Positions 20,735-29,446 of a stretch of DNA of 64,000 nt are shown one piece after another (the stretch's first letter is position 1; the number at the start of each line of letters is the position of its first letter). The notes under the pieces were generated by a model, which worked only from the letters and a program-made list of their open reading frames with translations, was not told the DNA's origin and ran no database searches. The translations under genes and the position numbers were made by a program. The stretch is from Planifilum fimeticola (GTDB taxonomy: Bacteria; Bacillota; Bacilli; Thermoactinomycetales; DSM-44946): NCBI RefSeq assembly GCF_003001905.1, contig NZ_PVNE01000010.1, positions 54,049 to 118,048 of the forward strand, given 5' to 3'.

Positions 20735-22087
20735 ATGGCTTTTGAAGGGTTGTCCGAACGGTTGCAGGCCGTCCTCGGGAAGTTGCGTGGCAAGGGCAAG
20801 GTGACGGAGGCGGACGTCAAGGCGGCCATGCGCGAGGTGCGCCTTGCCCTGTTGGAAGCCGATGTGAACTTCAAAGTGGTGAAGGAATTCATCGACCGCG
20901 TCCGGGAACGGGCGGTCGGTCAAGAGGTGTTGAAAAGCCTGACCCCCGGTCAACAGGTGATCAAGGTGGTCAACGAGGAGTTGACCCGCCTGATGGGCGG
21001 TGAGCAGAGCAAGCTGACCTTTTCCTCTTCCCCGCCCACGGTGATCATGATGGTCGGGCTGCAGGGGGCCGGAAAAACCACCACCGCCGGAAAGTTGGCC
21101 CTCTATCTGAAAAAGCAGAACCGCCGTCCCATGTTGGTGGCCGGGGACGTTTACCGTCCCGCCGCCATCCGCCAGCTGGAAGTGCTGGGACAGCAGATTG
21201 ACGTTCCCGTCTTCTCCCTGGGCGATAAGGAAAACCCCGTTCGCATCGCCGAGCAAGGGGTCCGTCGTGCCAAGGAAGAGGGATGTGACACGGTTCTCAT
21301 CGACACCGCCGGCCGGCTGCACGTCGACGAAGCGATGATGGAGGAGCTTCGGTCGATCCGGGAATCCGTCAATCCGCAGGAAATCCTGCTGGTGGTGGAC
21401 GCGATGACCGGTCAGGATGCGGTCAATGTCGCGGAACAGTTCCACAACCAGCTGGGCCTGACCGGCGTGGTGCTCACCAAGCTGGACGGAGACACCCGGG
21501 GCGGTGCCGCCCTGTCCGTCAAGGCGGTGACCGATTGTCCGATCAAGTTTGTGGGAACCGGGGAAAAGATGGAAGCCCTGGAACCCTTTCATCCGGACCG
21601 GATGGCTTCGCGCATCCTGGGAATGGGCGACGTGCTCACGCTGATCGAGAAGGCCCAGGCGGCCGTCGATGAGGAGCGCGCCCGGGAGCTCGAGCGGAAG
21701 ATGCGCACGCAGCAGTTCACCTTCGACGATTTTCTGGAGCAGCTGCAGCAGGTGCGCAACATGGGTCCCCTTGACGAAATCCTCGGGATGATACCGGGCC
21801 TGAGCCAGGCGAAGGAATTGAAGAACCTTCAGGTGGATGAGAAGCAGCTGAGCCGGGTGGAAGCGATCATCCGGTCGATGACGCCCCAGGAGAAGCAACA
21901 TCCGGAAATCCTCAACGCCAGCCGCCGCCGCCGGATCGCCCGGGGGAGCGGAACCACCATTCAGGAAGTGAACCGGCTGATCAAGCAGTTTGAAAGCATG
22001 AGGAAGATGATGAAGCAGTTTTCGACAAAGGCCAAAGGCGGCAAGAAGAAGTGGAAAAGAGGAGGATTCCCTTTTCCCTTCCGCTGA
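20735..22087 (+). CDS. ffh: signal recognition particle protein Ffh
   Basis: Ffh is the GTPase of the SRP that binds signal peptides and scRNA. N and G domains (G1 GLQGAGKTT from about 108, DVYRPAA, DTAGR, TKLDGD) are followed by a methionine-rich M domain (MGPLDEILGMIPGL, MRKMMKQF) at the C terminus. Length is 450 aa. The start follows GGGGAGG. Adjacent genes rpsP-khpA-rimM-trmD-rplS are in the same direction with short gaps, consistent with one long operon. Confidence 0.98.
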   Translation: MAFEGLSERLQAVLGKLRGKGKVTEADVKAAMREVRLALLEADVNFKVVKEFIDRVRERAVGQEVLKSLTPGQQVIKVVNEELTRLMGGEQSKLTFSSSPPTVIMMVGLQGAGKTTTAGKLALYLKKQNRRPMLVAGDVYRPAAIRQLEVLGQQIDVPVFSLGDKENPVRIAEQGVRRAKEEGCDTVLIDTAGRLHVDEAMMEELRSIRESVNPQEILLVVDAMTGQDAVNVAEQFHNQLGLTGVVLTKLDGDTRGGAALSVKAVTDCPIKFVGTGEKMEALEPFHPDRMASRILGMGDVLTLIEKAQAAVDEERARELERKMRTQQFTFDDFLEQLQQVRNMGPLDEILGMIPGLSQAKELKNLQVDEKQLSRVEAIIRSMTPQEKQHPEILNASRRRRIARGSGTTIQEVNRLIKQFESMRKMMKQFSTKAKGGKKKWKRGGFPFPFR

Positions 22088-22118
22088 CGCCGAGATTCTG
22101 CAAAGGAGGTGAGATGGA

Positions 22119-22391
22119 ATGGCCGTACGAATTCGCCTGAAACGCATGGGTGCCAAGAAAACGCCCTTCTACCGGGTGGTGGTGGCCGACGCCCGCGCAC
22201 CCCGGGATGGCCGGTTTATCGAGGAGATCGGATATTACAATCCGCTCACGGATCCGGCCCAGATCAAGATCGACGAGGAAAAAGCCCTCAAGTGGCTGGC
22301 GACGGGCGCACAACCGTCCGACACGGTGCGCAGCCTGTTCCGCAAGGCGGGGATTTTGAAGAAGGCCCATGAAGCGAAGAATCTGAAGTGA
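22119..22391 (+). CDS. rpsP: 30S ribosomal protein S16
   Basis: S16 is an early-assembling small-subunit protein. The 90-residue product begins [26 protein letters not shown], a diagnostic S16 start, with [14 protein letters not shown]. The ribosome site AAAGGAGGTGAGATGGA precedes ATG 22119. It is followed by khpA 32 bases on. Confidence 0.98.
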   Translation: MAVRIRLKRMGAKKTPFYRVVVADARAPRDGRFIEEIGYYNPLTDPAQIKIDEEKALKWLATGAQPSDTVRSLFRKAGILKKAHEAKNLK

Positions 22392-22423
22392 TTCCCGCAG
22401 GTCAATGAGCAGGGGGGATTCCC

Positions 22424-22651
22424 ATGGAAGAACTGATCCGGGTGATTGCCCGGTCGTTGGTGGATCACCCGAATCAGGTCAGCGTCGTCAAGCGGGAAGG
22501 GGAGCGAGTCGACGTGTATCAGCTGTCCGTCGCCCCCGAAGACATGGGCAAGGTGATCGGCAAGCAGGGGCGTGTGGCGAAGGCCATCCGCACCGTTGTC
22601 GGCGCGAAAGCGGCGAAGGACAAGAAACGCGTCGTGGTGGAGATCGTCTGA
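22424..22651 (+). CDS. khpA: KH domain RNA-binding protein KhpA (YlqC)
   Basis: KhpA is a one-domain KH protein that pairs with KhpB/Jag and affects cell-wall synthesis and division in some Firmicutes. The 75-residue product contains the GxxG loop in MGKVIGKQGRVAKAIRT and ends in VVVEIV. It lies in the standard rpsP-khpA-rimM-trmD order. Confidence 0.95.
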   Translation: MEELIRVIARSLVDHPNQVSVVKREGERVDVYQLSVAPEDMGKVIGKQGRVAKAIRTVVGAKAAKDKKRVVVEIV

Positions 22652-22727
22652 GGGCGGTCTTCGAGCTTCCCGCCCGGCAAATCCGGGTATGATCGAAAAC
22701 TGGCTGAAAGGGAAGGGAATGCGGGTG

Positions 22728-23252
22728 ATGAACCAGCCGGAGTGGCTCACCGTCGGCCAGATCGTTGGAACACACGGGATTCGCGGAGAAGTCCGGGTGA
22801 TTTCCCGGACGGATTTTCCGGAAGAACGCTTCTCGCCCGGCGTCCGATTGATCCTCCGCCACCCGCGCCTTGAAAGTCCCGTTCCCCTGACGGTGGAGAG
22901 GAGCCGTCCGCACAAGCGGGTCCTCCTCATCAAGTTCCGCGAATGGAACAACATCAATGAAGCGGAGCCCTACAAGGGCGGCGAGTTGGTGGTGGAGGGC
23001 TCCGAGTCGTTGGATCTGGATGAGGGAGAGTATTATTTTTACCAGATCATCGGGTGTGAGGTGGTCACCACCGAAGGGGAGCGGATCGGCGTGGTGGAAG
23101 ATATCCTCCAGATGCCCGCCAACGATGTGTGGGTTGTCCGGCCGGATGATGGAGGCCGGGACATTCTGATTCCCTACATCGATGATGTGGTGTTGCGTGT
23201 CGATCCGGATGCGGGACGCGTGACGATCCGCTGGATGGAAGGGTTGAGATGA
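22728..23252 (+). CDS. rimM: ribosome maturation factor RimM
   Basis: RimM binds S19 and helps maturation of the 30S head. The protein has the N-terminal barrel ([29 protein letters not shown]) and the PRC-barrel part ([37 protein letters not shown]). ATG 22728 (MNQPEW...) is chosen, nine bases after GGGAAGGGA; ATGs at 22689 and 22719 are in frame. The stop is one base before the trmD start. Confidence 0.95.
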   Translation: MNQPEWLTVGQIVGTHGIRGEVRVISRTDFPEERFSPGVRLILRHPRLESPVPLTVERSRPHKRVLLIKFREWNNINEAEPYKGGELVVEGSESLDLDEGEYYFYQIIGCEVVTTEGERIGVVEDILQMPANDVWVVRPDDGGRDILIPYIDDVVLRVDPDAGRVTIRWMEGLR

Positions 23253-23253
23253 G

Positions 23254-24012
23254 GTGGCGCAGATTCGATTTGACGTGCTGACGCTGTTTCCGGAGATGTT
23301 TTCCGGCTTCCTCTCCACCAGCATCATCGGAAGGGCGCGGGAAAAGGGATTGATCGCCGCGGAAGTGATCGATTTCCGACAGTTCAGCACCGACAAGCAC
23401 CGCACGGTGGACGACACCCCCTACGGCGGAGGGGGCGGAATGGTGCTGAAACCGGAGCCGATATTCCGGGCGGTGGAGCACCTTTTGGCCGATGAGAGCG
23501 AGAAACCGCCCATCCTGCTGATGTCCCCCCAGGGGGAGCCCTTCACGCAGCGGAAGGCGGAGGAGCTGGCCCGTCACCGTCGGCTGATCCTGATCTGCGG
23601 CCATTATGAAGGTTATGATGAGCGGATCCGGCAACATTTGGCCACCGAGGAGCTGTCGATCGGGGACTATGTGTTGACCGGGGGAGAACTGCCGGCGATG
23701 GTGGTGATCGACTGCGTCAGCCGGCTCATACCCGGGGTGTTGGGCAACGAGTCCGCGGCGGCGGAGGATTCCTTTTCCACAGGACTTCTGGAATACCCCC
23801 AGTATACCCGTCCGGCCGATTTCCGGGGATGGAAGGTGCCCGAGGTGCTGCTTTCCGGGAATCACCGGAAAATCGACGAGTGGCGCCGGAGACAATCCCT
23901 CCGGCGCACCTGGGAGCGCCGGCCGGATCTGCTGGAGCACGCCGAATTGTCCGAGGAGGATCGGGCCTATTTGAGAAGCCTGGATCGGGAGGGCGAGCCT
24001 CCCTCGGATTGA
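23254..24012 (+). CDS. trmD: tRNA (guanosine(37)-N1)-methyltransferase TrmD
   Basis: TrmD methylates G37 of tRNAs reading CNN codons and prevents +1 frameshifting. The 252-residue SPOUT/trefoil-knot protein has [32 protein letters not shown] and the knot segment [22 protein letters not shown] 23254 lies one base after the rimM stop with no strong ribosome site of its own, indicating translational coupling. Confidence 0.98.
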   Translation: MAQIRFDVLTLFPEMFSGFLSTSIIGRAREKGLIAAEVIDFRQFSTDKHRTVDDTPYGGGGGMVLKPEPIFRAVEHLLADESEKPPILLMSPQGEPFTQRKAEELARHRRLILICGHYEGYDERIRQHLATEELSIGDYVLTGGELPAMVVIDCVSRLIPGVLGNESAAAEDSFSTGLLEYPQYTRPADFRGWKVPEVLLSGNHRKIDEWRRRQSLRRTWERRPDLLEHAELSEEDRAYLRSLDREGEPPSD

Positions 24013-24037
24013 GTTCCAACCGTGCCTGTGATAAAAT
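24009..24037 (+). promoter_or_regulatory. promoter before rplS
   Basis: TTGAGT (24009-24014), 17-base spacer, TAAAAT (24032-24037), overlapping the end of trmD. It would allow rplS to be made separately from trmD. Confidence 0.6.
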
Positions 24038-24102
24038 ATGCATTGTTTAAAGTGCTTTTTTCGGTTGGGCGCGCACTGTTTGCGTGGGAAGGAGGGATAG
24101 AC
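24038..24102 (+). promoter_or_regulatory. possible L19 leader RNA
   Basis: The 65-base untranslated leader contains AGTGC (24051-24055) that can pair with GCACT (24073-24077) just ahead of the ribosome site. Autogenous L19 leader elements are known upstream of rplS in Firmicutes; the match here is by position and a short stem only. Confidence 0.3.
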
Positions 24103-24450
24103 ATGCATCCGATCGTTCGGGAAGTGACGAAGGAGCAGCTTCGTAGCGATATCCCCGATTTTAAGGCGGGTGACACCGTCCGCGTGCACGTCAAGGTGAT
24201 CGAAGGTCAACGCGAACGGATTCAGGTGTTCGAAGGCGTCGTCATCCAGCGGCGGGGCGGCGGCATTTCCGAGACCTTCTCGGTGCGGAAAGTTTCTTAC
24301 GGGGTCGGTGTGGAACGCACATTCCCCCTGCATTCCCCCCGGATCGACAAAATCGAAGTGGTGCGCCGCGGAAAAGTTCGCCGTGCCAAACTGTTCTACC
24401 TGCGGAAACTGCGGGGGAAAGCGGCCCGGATCAAAGAAGTGCACCGCTGA
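24103..24450 (+). CDS. rplS: 50S ribosomal protein L19
   Basis: L19 lies at the 30S-50S interface. The 115-residue product contains [58 protein letters not shown], the L19 signature. ATG 24103 follows GGAAGGAGGGATAGAC; upstream in-frame starts are rejected. A symmetrical terminator ends the operon. Confidence 0.98.
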   Translation: MHPIVREVTKEQLRSDIPDFKAGDTVRVHVKVIEGQRERIQVFEGVVIQRRGGGISETFSVRKVSYGVGVERTFPLHSPRIDKIEVVRRGKVRRAKLFYLRKLRGKAARIKEVHR

Positions 24451-24462
24451 TGCGCGCAGGAA

Positions 24463-24490
24463 AAAAGGGCTTGAATTTCAAGCCCTTTTG
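24463..24490 (+). terminator. rho-independent terminator after rplS
   Basis: AAAAGGGCTTGA (24463-24474), loop ATT, TCAAGCCCTTTT (24478-24489). The A- and T-rich ends make it usable in both directions. Confidence 0.9.
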
Positions 24491-24544
24491 TTTCACGTAT
24501 TGGAAACCTGAAAATTGGGATGTTGAGAAGTCAGGAGGAGCTTT

Positions 24545-25093
24545 ATGGAACCGTACGTTCCCCGTTCCGCCAGGCACCGCAGAAAAGGCGGAAATGAGGC
24601 GTGGGAATGGGTGCAAGCCCTGGTTATCGCCTTCATACTGGCGTGGATCATCCGCTCTTTTGTGTGCGAACCCTTTCACGTTTCCGGCCCGTCGATGAGA
24701 GAGACGCTTCATGACGGTGACCTGGTGTTGGTCAACAAACTGGTGTATGAGTTTCGCGAACCGAAGCGTGGAGAAGTGATCGTATTTGATTATCAAAAGG
24801 AAAAACGGGATTATATCAAGCGGGTGATCGGTCTTCCGGGCGACATCGTAGAGGTGCGCAACGGCAGGGTCCTGGTCAATGAGAGGAGCATACCCGAACC
24901 GTACATAAAACCGGGCACCCCGACTTCCGACATGCCTCCCACAAAGGTTCCCGAAGGACATCTCTTCGTCATGGGGGACAACCGCGGGAACAGCAGCGAC
25001 AGCCGGGATATCGGACCGGTGCCGATCGACTGGGTGGTGGGGCGGGCGGACCTCGTCTTTTGGCCCATGACGGATTTCGGTTTTCTGTGGTGA
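24545..25093 (+). CDS. lepB: signal peptidase I
   Basis: Type I signal peptidase removes signal peptides from exported proteins at the outer face of the membrane. The 182-residue protein has a basic N terminus, one transmembrane helix (ALVIAFILAWIIRSFV, 25-40), nucleophile Ser50 (SGPSM) and general-base Lys92 (YIKRVIGLPGD), plus GDNRGNSSDSRDIG. The start follows AGGAGGAGC. The single-anchor, short form is the Gram-positive SipS type. rbgA begins 12 bases downstream. Confidence 0.96.
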   Translation: MEPYVPRSARHRRKGGNEAWEWVQALVIAFILAWIIRSFVCEPFHVSGPSMRETLHDGDLVLVNKLVYEFREPKRGEVIVFDYQKEKRDYIKRVIGLPGDIVEVRNGRVLVNERSIPEPYIKPGTPTSDMPPTKVPEGHLFVMGDNRGNSSDSRDIGPVPIDWVVGRADLVFWPMTDFGFLW

Positions 25094-25105
25094 CGGGTGA
25101 TGAAG

Positions 25106-26014
25106 ATGGCGATACAGTGGTTTCCCGGCCATATGGCCAAGGCCCGCCGACAGGTGGAAGAAAAAATCAAAATGGTGGACGTGGTGCTGGAGCTGCTGGA
25201 TGCACGCCTCCCCCAGTCCAGCCGTAACCCCTTGATCGATCGGTTGGTGGGCGACCGTCCGCGAATCGTCTTGATGATGAAAAGCGATTTGGCGGATGAA
25301 GCCGTCACCGAGGAGTGGATCCGGTTTTTCCGCGGACGGAACGTCGAAGCGGTGCCCATCGATGCCGGAAACCGGCGTCAGATCGCGGAGATTCCCCGGG
25401 CCGCGGATCGTTTGCTGGAAGAGAAAAAAGCGGCTCTGGAGCGGAAGGGCATCCGCTTCCAGCGGGTCCGTGCGATGGTGTTGGGGATTCCCAATGTGGG
25501 AAAATCGACGCTGATCAACCGGTTGGCGGGCCGCAGCGCCGCCAGGACGGGGGACCGTCCCGGGGTGACCCGGGGACAGCAGTGGATTCGGGTGGGGAAT
25601 TCCATGGAGATCCTGGATACTCCCGGAATTCTGTGGCCCAAGCTGGAGGATCCCCGCGTCGGCCTCCGGCTGGCCGCCAGCGGGGCGATCCGGGAAGAGA
25701 TTTTGCCCCTTGAGGAAGTGGCCCTTTTTTTGCTTCGGTATTTGCGGGAGCGGTACTCCGAACGTCTCCGGGAGCGGTATCGTCTGGAAGATCTCCCCTC
25801 GGCCGAAGGGGCCGAACTGCTGGAAGCGGTGGGTCGTCGCAGGGGTTGTGTGGCAAAAGGGGGAACCATCGACTGGGAAAAGGCGGCGGAGATTGTTCTT
25901 CGCGATTTTCGTTCGGGACGGTTCGGCCGCGTTTCCCTGGAACGGCCCGAAGATTGGCTGGAGGACGGGGAGGGAAAATCGGATGAAAGTGCGGGGGACG
26001 ATCCGCGAAATTGA
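25106..26014 (+). CDS. rbgA: ribosome biogenesis GTPase RbgA (YlqF)
   Basis: RbgA is required for late 50S assembly, including L16 incorporation, in B. subtilis. It is a circularly permuted GTPase: MKSD (NKXD-like G4) precedes G1 GIPNVGKST and G3 DTPG, with a C-terminal RNA-binding helical region. ATG 25106 gives MAIQWFPGHMAKARR, aligning with the B. subtilis start; GTG 25097 and ATG 25100 are alternatives. It overlaps rnhB by 32 bases. Confidence 0.96.
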   Translation: MAIQWFPGHMAKARRQVEEKIKMVDVVLELLDARLPQSSRNPLIDRLVGDRPRIVLMMKSDLADEAVTEEWIRFFRGRNVEAVPIDAGNRRQIAEIPRAADRLLEEKKAALERKGIRFQRVRAMVLGIPNVGKSTLINRLAGRSAARTGDRPGVTRGQQWIRVGNSMEILDTPGILWPKLEDPRVGLRLAASGAIREEILPLEEVALFLLRYLRERYSERLRERYRLEDLPSAEGAELLEAVGRRRGCVAKGGTIDWEKAAEIVLRDFRSGRFGRVSLERPEDWLEDGEGKSDESAGDDPRN

Positions 26015-26789
26015 AGCGTGGCTCGCCGGAAAATCCGACGTATCCCGCGAACTGCTGGAGGAAATGCTTCGGGATTCCCGGGCGGGCGTGCGCAGAATCG
26101 CCCTTCGCCATCTCAGGAAAATCGAACGGATGGAGCAGGAAGCGGCCCGTCTCGAGAAGATGTGGCAGACGGAACGTACATACTGGGCGAGGGGCCTTAG
26201 GGCGGTTGCCGGATTGGACGAAGCCGGACGCGGGTGCCTCGCCGGTCCCGTGGTGGCGGCGGCGGTGATTCTTCCCGAAGATTTCGATGTTTCCGGATTG
26301 AACGATTCGAAACAGCTGAGCCCCTCGGAGCGGGAAGAGCTCCGGAGGCGGATTGACCGGGAGGCGACGGCCGTCGGGATCGGCATGGCGGACGTGGAGT
26401 ATATCGATGTCCACAATATTCTGCAGGCCACCCTCGAGGCGATGCGGAGGGCGGTCTTGAGTCTCCAGGTTTCCCCGGATGCGCTTTTGGTGGATGCCTT
26501 GACGGTTCCCGGCCTGGCGATTCCCCAACAAGCGATCATCAAGGGGGACAGCCTCAGCCACTCCATCGCCGCGGCCTCCATCGTGGCCAAGACGGAGAGG
26601 GACCGGTTGATGGAGGAAGCAGCCGCCCGCTACCCCGAGTACGGGTTTGATCAAAACAAGGGGTATGCGACTCCCGACCACATGGCCGCGTTGGAACGAT
26701 GGGGGCCGTGCCCCCTTCACCGGCGCAGTTTTGCACCCGTCCGGGAACGGCTGCAGGGATCCCTTTTTCCGGAGCGGTCGATGGGGTGA
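25983..26789 (+). CDS. rnhB: ribonuclease HII
   Basis: RNase HII nicks at ribonucleotides in DNA-RNA hybrids. At 268 residues it has the family N-terminal helical extension and the catalytic segment AVAGLDEAGRGCLAGPVVAAAVILP with DEAGRG acidic ligands, NDSKQL, and HSIAAASIVAKTERDRLM. ATG 25983 follows GGGGAGGG with nine bases spacing. It overlaps the 3' end of rbgA in another frame, as in many Bacillales. Confidence 0.96.
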   Translation: MKVRGTIREIEAWLAGKSDVSRELLEEMLRDSRAGVRRIALRHLRKIERMEQEAARLEKMWQTERTYWARGLRAVAGLDEAGRGCLAGPVVAAAVILPEDFDVSGLNDSKQLSPSEREELRRRIDREATAVGIGMADVEYIDVHNILQATLEAMRRAVLSLQVSPDALLVDALTVPGLAIPQQAIIKGDSLSHSIAAASIVAKTERDRLMEEAAARYPEYGFDQNKGYATPDHMAALERWGPCPLHRRSFAPVRERLQGSLFPERSMG

Positions 26790-26794
26790 TTCCG

Positions 26795-27166
26795 TTGCGG
26801 GAAAGAGGTGATCCCCGCCGGTCGACCGGGCGTATCGGGGAGGAATGGGCCCGGCGCTTTCTCGAATCCAAGGGATGGGAGATCTTGGACACCAACTGGC
26901 GCACCCGCTGGGGGGAATTGGATATCGTCGCCCTCCGGGACGGCCAGCTGATCGTGGTCGAGGTGCGGACGACACGGGGAACCCGGTTCGGATACGGATA
27001 TGAATCGGTGGATTCTCGCAAGAGGCGCCAGGTTCGCCGGCTGGCCCTTCGCTATCTCCAGGAAAATGGCCTTTACCACCTGCCGGTTCGCTTTGACGTG
27101 ATTTCCGTCCTGCTCGGCCGGGACGACCGGCCGAAGAGCATCCGTCACCTGGAGGGCGCCTTTTGA
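26795..27166 (+). CDS. yraN: YraN family putative endonuclease (UPF0102)
   Basis: A 123-residue restriction-endonuclease-like fold protein of the YraN family, commonly found between rnhB and yifB/dprA. The core GRIGEEWARRFLESKGWEILDTNWRTRWGELDIVALRDGQLIVVEVRTT shows the D/E-x-K-like set (Glu, Asp, Glu-Val-Arg). TTG 26795 lies after GGGGTGA. Its function is not established, though the context points to DNA processing or competence. Confidence 0.9.
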   Translation: MRERGDPRRSTGRIGEEWARRFLESKGWEILDTNWRTRWGELDIVALRDGQLIVVEVRTTRGTRFGYGYESVDSRKRRQVRRLALRYLQENGLYHLPVRFDVISVLLGRDDRPKSIRHLEGAF

Positions 27167-27181
27167 ACAGATCGCCGGTCG

Positions 27182-27203
27182 AAGCGCTTGATGCGCTTTT
27201 TTT
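27182..27203 (+). terminator. rho-independent terminator after yraN
   Basis: AAGCGC (27182-27187), loop TTGAT, GCGCTT (27193-27198) followed by a T-run. Confidence 0.7.
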
Positions 27204-27218
27204 GTTTATGCCGAAGGA

Positions 27219-27249
27219 AAACCCCCTCCGCATTCCGCGGAGGGGGTTT
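27219..27249 (-). terminator. terminator of the minus-strand gene, possibly bidirectional
   Basis: A perfect 13-bp stem, AAACCCCCTCCGC (27219-27231) and GCGGAGGGGGTTT (27237-27249), with a five-base loop. It lies 25 bases past the stop of the minus-strand gene and also backs up the yraN terminator. Confidence 0.85.
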
Positions 27250-27273
27250 CATGCATGGGGCTCGGGGGATCTT

Positions 27274-27843
27274 TCACACGGCTTTCGAATAGGTGTCCAA
27301 AAGGCGCTGGTACAGTTCGTCCCCGCCGATGTGAATGCGAAGGGCCACTTCGTCATTCCCGATGTTTTGCCATTGATAAAGCTGTTGAAACACCAGGTAG
27401 ATGCATTTTTTCACCTCGGGATGGGGATACCGCTTCAGGTCGACGAACAGGCTGTACAAATCCGGCTCGTCCACCAGGTGAGGGGTGACTTTCATTGTCT
27501 CCAGGGTTTGTTCCAATCCCTTCAGCATCCAGTTCATCCACATGGGACGAGTGTTTTGCTCCTTGGTATGAGGAAAATACAAGGTGAAACCCATCATCGG
27601 ATACCGGTGAATGTCCGTTTCCGTGTAGGTGGATTTTCCCTTGCTTTTGGAATCGTAAAGGAAAAATTCGATATGTACTTGAAATTGCTCTTCTTTTGCT
27701 CCCCGATCAACGGTCCTGGCCCGTTCCGCCCGTGGGCGATTGTCCATCCGCTCATCGCGGGGTTCCGGATCCGTCGGATGCTCCTCCCCTTCGGTGGCAT
27801 GTTGATTCTTCTGGACGATCAGGCGCTTAAAAAGTGACTTCAC
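27274..27843 (-). CDS. hypothetical soluble protein
   Basis: I do not recognise the family. The 189-residue protein has a charged, probably disordered region (about 15-55, rich in Glu, Asp, Arg) and then a compact part (EEQFQVHIEFFLYDSKSKGKSTYTETDIHRYPMMGFTLYFPHT...) with alternating aromatic and charged residues. No signal peptide is seen. GTG 27843 is chosen because AAGAGGTGG lies just upstream on this strand. It stands alone between two convergent terminators and the divergent glycolate operon. Confidence 0.75.
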   Translation of the reverse strand: MKSLFKRLIVQKNQHATEGEEHPTDPEPRDERMDNRPRAERARTVDRGAKEEQFQVHIEFFLYDSKSKGKSTYTETDIHRYPMMGFTLYFPHTKEQNTRPMWMNWMLKGLEQTLETMKVTPHLVDEPDLYSLFVDLKRYPHPEVKKCIYLVFQQLYQWQNIGNDEVALRIHIGGDELYQRLLDTYSKAV

Positions 27844-28104
27844 GGAAACCACCTCTTTTCAATGTTCGGCCAGGGGTTGTCCCGTTCGACTCCGTCCTTT
27901 CCCGGGGGTCGAAGAGGGGTTGTCAACGGAGTTTGCTCTTCGTACCGAGTTCCTATATCTATAACATTAATATAGTACATTTTTGGAGCTTGTGCCATCA
28001 GCCCGGATTTCTCGTGTGGATTCTCAGTTTTTTCGCAAGGGCGGATACTCAGAAAACATCGGCAAAATGTGATAATCTATTTACAGATGAAAGGAGGGAC
28101 GGCA

Positions 28105-29445
28105 TTGGCTCTGTCGGATGATCGGTTGGAGGATCTGACCGCAATTCTCGGAAGCGATCGGGTCCATCGGAATGCTCCGGAGGCATCCCTGTGGGGATCC
28201 TCGCCGGCGCCCGTCGTTTTTGCGGAGTCGGAGGAGGAGATCCAGAGGGTGGTCCGTTGGGCGGCCGAAACGGGTGTGTCGGTCGTTCCTCGGGGCAGGG
28301 GAGCGTATGCCGGATACGGCAACCGGGTGAACCGGGATTTCGTCATCCTTTCCCTTGAACGGATGAGCGGCGTGCTGGAACACTCGGCGGGCGATCTGAC
28401 GGTTACGGTGCGGGCGGGAACTTCTCTGGCAACCTTGCGGGATCACCTGTCCAGGCGGGGACAGTTTCTCCCTCTGGATCCGCCCCGGCCGGAGATGACC
28501 ACGGCGGGCGGGGCGGTGGTGACGGGGATGACCGGACCCAAACGCCTCAAGTACGGAACCGTACGGGACTGGGTGATCGGCCTGCGGGTGGTTCTGGCCG
28601 ACGGCCGGGTGATCCGAACCGGCGGAAAAGTGGTGAAAAATGTGGCCGGATACGACATGAACAAATTGTTTGTGGGATCTCTGGGCACCCTGGGGATCAT
28701 CACCGAATGCACCTTCAAGCTGCGTCCTGTGCCCCCCGTGGAAATCCTGATTCTTCTGGAAGCCGACGATTGGAATGCCGTGCAACGCTTGAGCCGCCGC
28801 CTTTTGGATTCGCCCATGGAGCCGGCGGCGGTGGAGGCGGTAAACGGCGAAGCGATGCGTCTGTTCTCCGAGGCATGGCAAGCGCCCTGCGGCGTGATGG
28901 TCGGCTTTGAGGATGAACGTTCGGCAGTGGAGGCGCAATGGGACCGGTTGAAGTCTTGGGCGACGGAGGAGGGGCTCCGTTTGCACTTCGCGCTGGAGGG
29001 AGGAGACGCGGCGGAAGGTTGGCGGGTGTTGGGAGAGGCGGTTCCGGGCGCCCTCGATCCGCCGGAGAGCGAGACGGCGGTGGTGGCCAAGGGCATCACG
29101 CTGCCCGACCGGGTTCCGGAAATGCTCCGGGCGGTGGATGAGGTTTCCTCAGAGGAAGATCTGCGGGCGATTGCCCACGGAGGAGCGGGAACCGGGGTGG
29201 TTCGGGCGGTACTCCGGGCGCCGAAGGAACGGCTGAATGCCCTCACAGCCGCCTTGAAACGGCTTCGGGGACGGTTCGAGGAGCCGGGGGGTTATCTGGT
29301 ATTGGAGCAGGCCCCCCTTGAAGTGAAGGAGCGGATCCCCGTGTGGGGTCGGTCGCCCGGCGGGCTATTCATGATGCGGCGGCTGAAGGAACGCTTGGAT
29401 CCCGACGGTCGGCTCAATCCGGGACGCTTTGTGGGAGGGATATGA
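28105..29445 (+). CDS. glcE: FAD-binding glycolate-oxidase-type subunit (GlcE-like)
   Basis: A PCMH-type FAD-binding oxidoreductase subunit of the glycolate (2-hydroxyacid) oxidase complex. The FAD-binding half has VVPRGRGAYAGYGNRVN, AGTSLATLRDHLSRRGQFLPLDPP, TAGGAVVTG and GGKVVKNVAGYDMNKLFVGSLGTLGIITE; the 446-residue length and the VVKNVAGYDM signature point to GlcE rather than GlcD. TTG 28105 follows AAAGGAGGG by six bases. The stop lies one base before the start of the GlcF-GlcD fusion, so both are cotranslated. Confidence 0.88.
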   Translation: MALSDDRLEDLTAILGSDRVHRNAPEASLWGSSPAPVVFAESEEEIQRVVRWAAETGVSVVPRGRGAYAGYGNRVNRDFVILSLERMSGVLEHSAGDLTVTVRAGTSLATLRDHLSRRGQFLPLDPPRPEMTTAGGAVVTGMTGPKRLKYGTVRDWVIGLRVVLADGRVIRTGGKVVKNVAGYDMNKLFVGSLGTLGIITECTFKLRPVPPVEILILLEADDWNAVQRLSRRLLDSPMEPAAVEAVNGEAMRLFSEAWQAPCGVMVGFEDERSAVEAQWDRLKSWATEEGLRLHFALEGGDAAEGWRVLGEAVPGALDPPESETAVVAKGITLPDRVPEMLRAVDEVSSEEDLRAIAHGGAGTGVVRAVLRAPKERLNALTAALKRLRGRFEEPGGYLVLEQAPLEVKERIPVWGRSPGGLFMMRRLKERLDPDGRLNPGRFVGGI

Positions 29446-29446
29446 T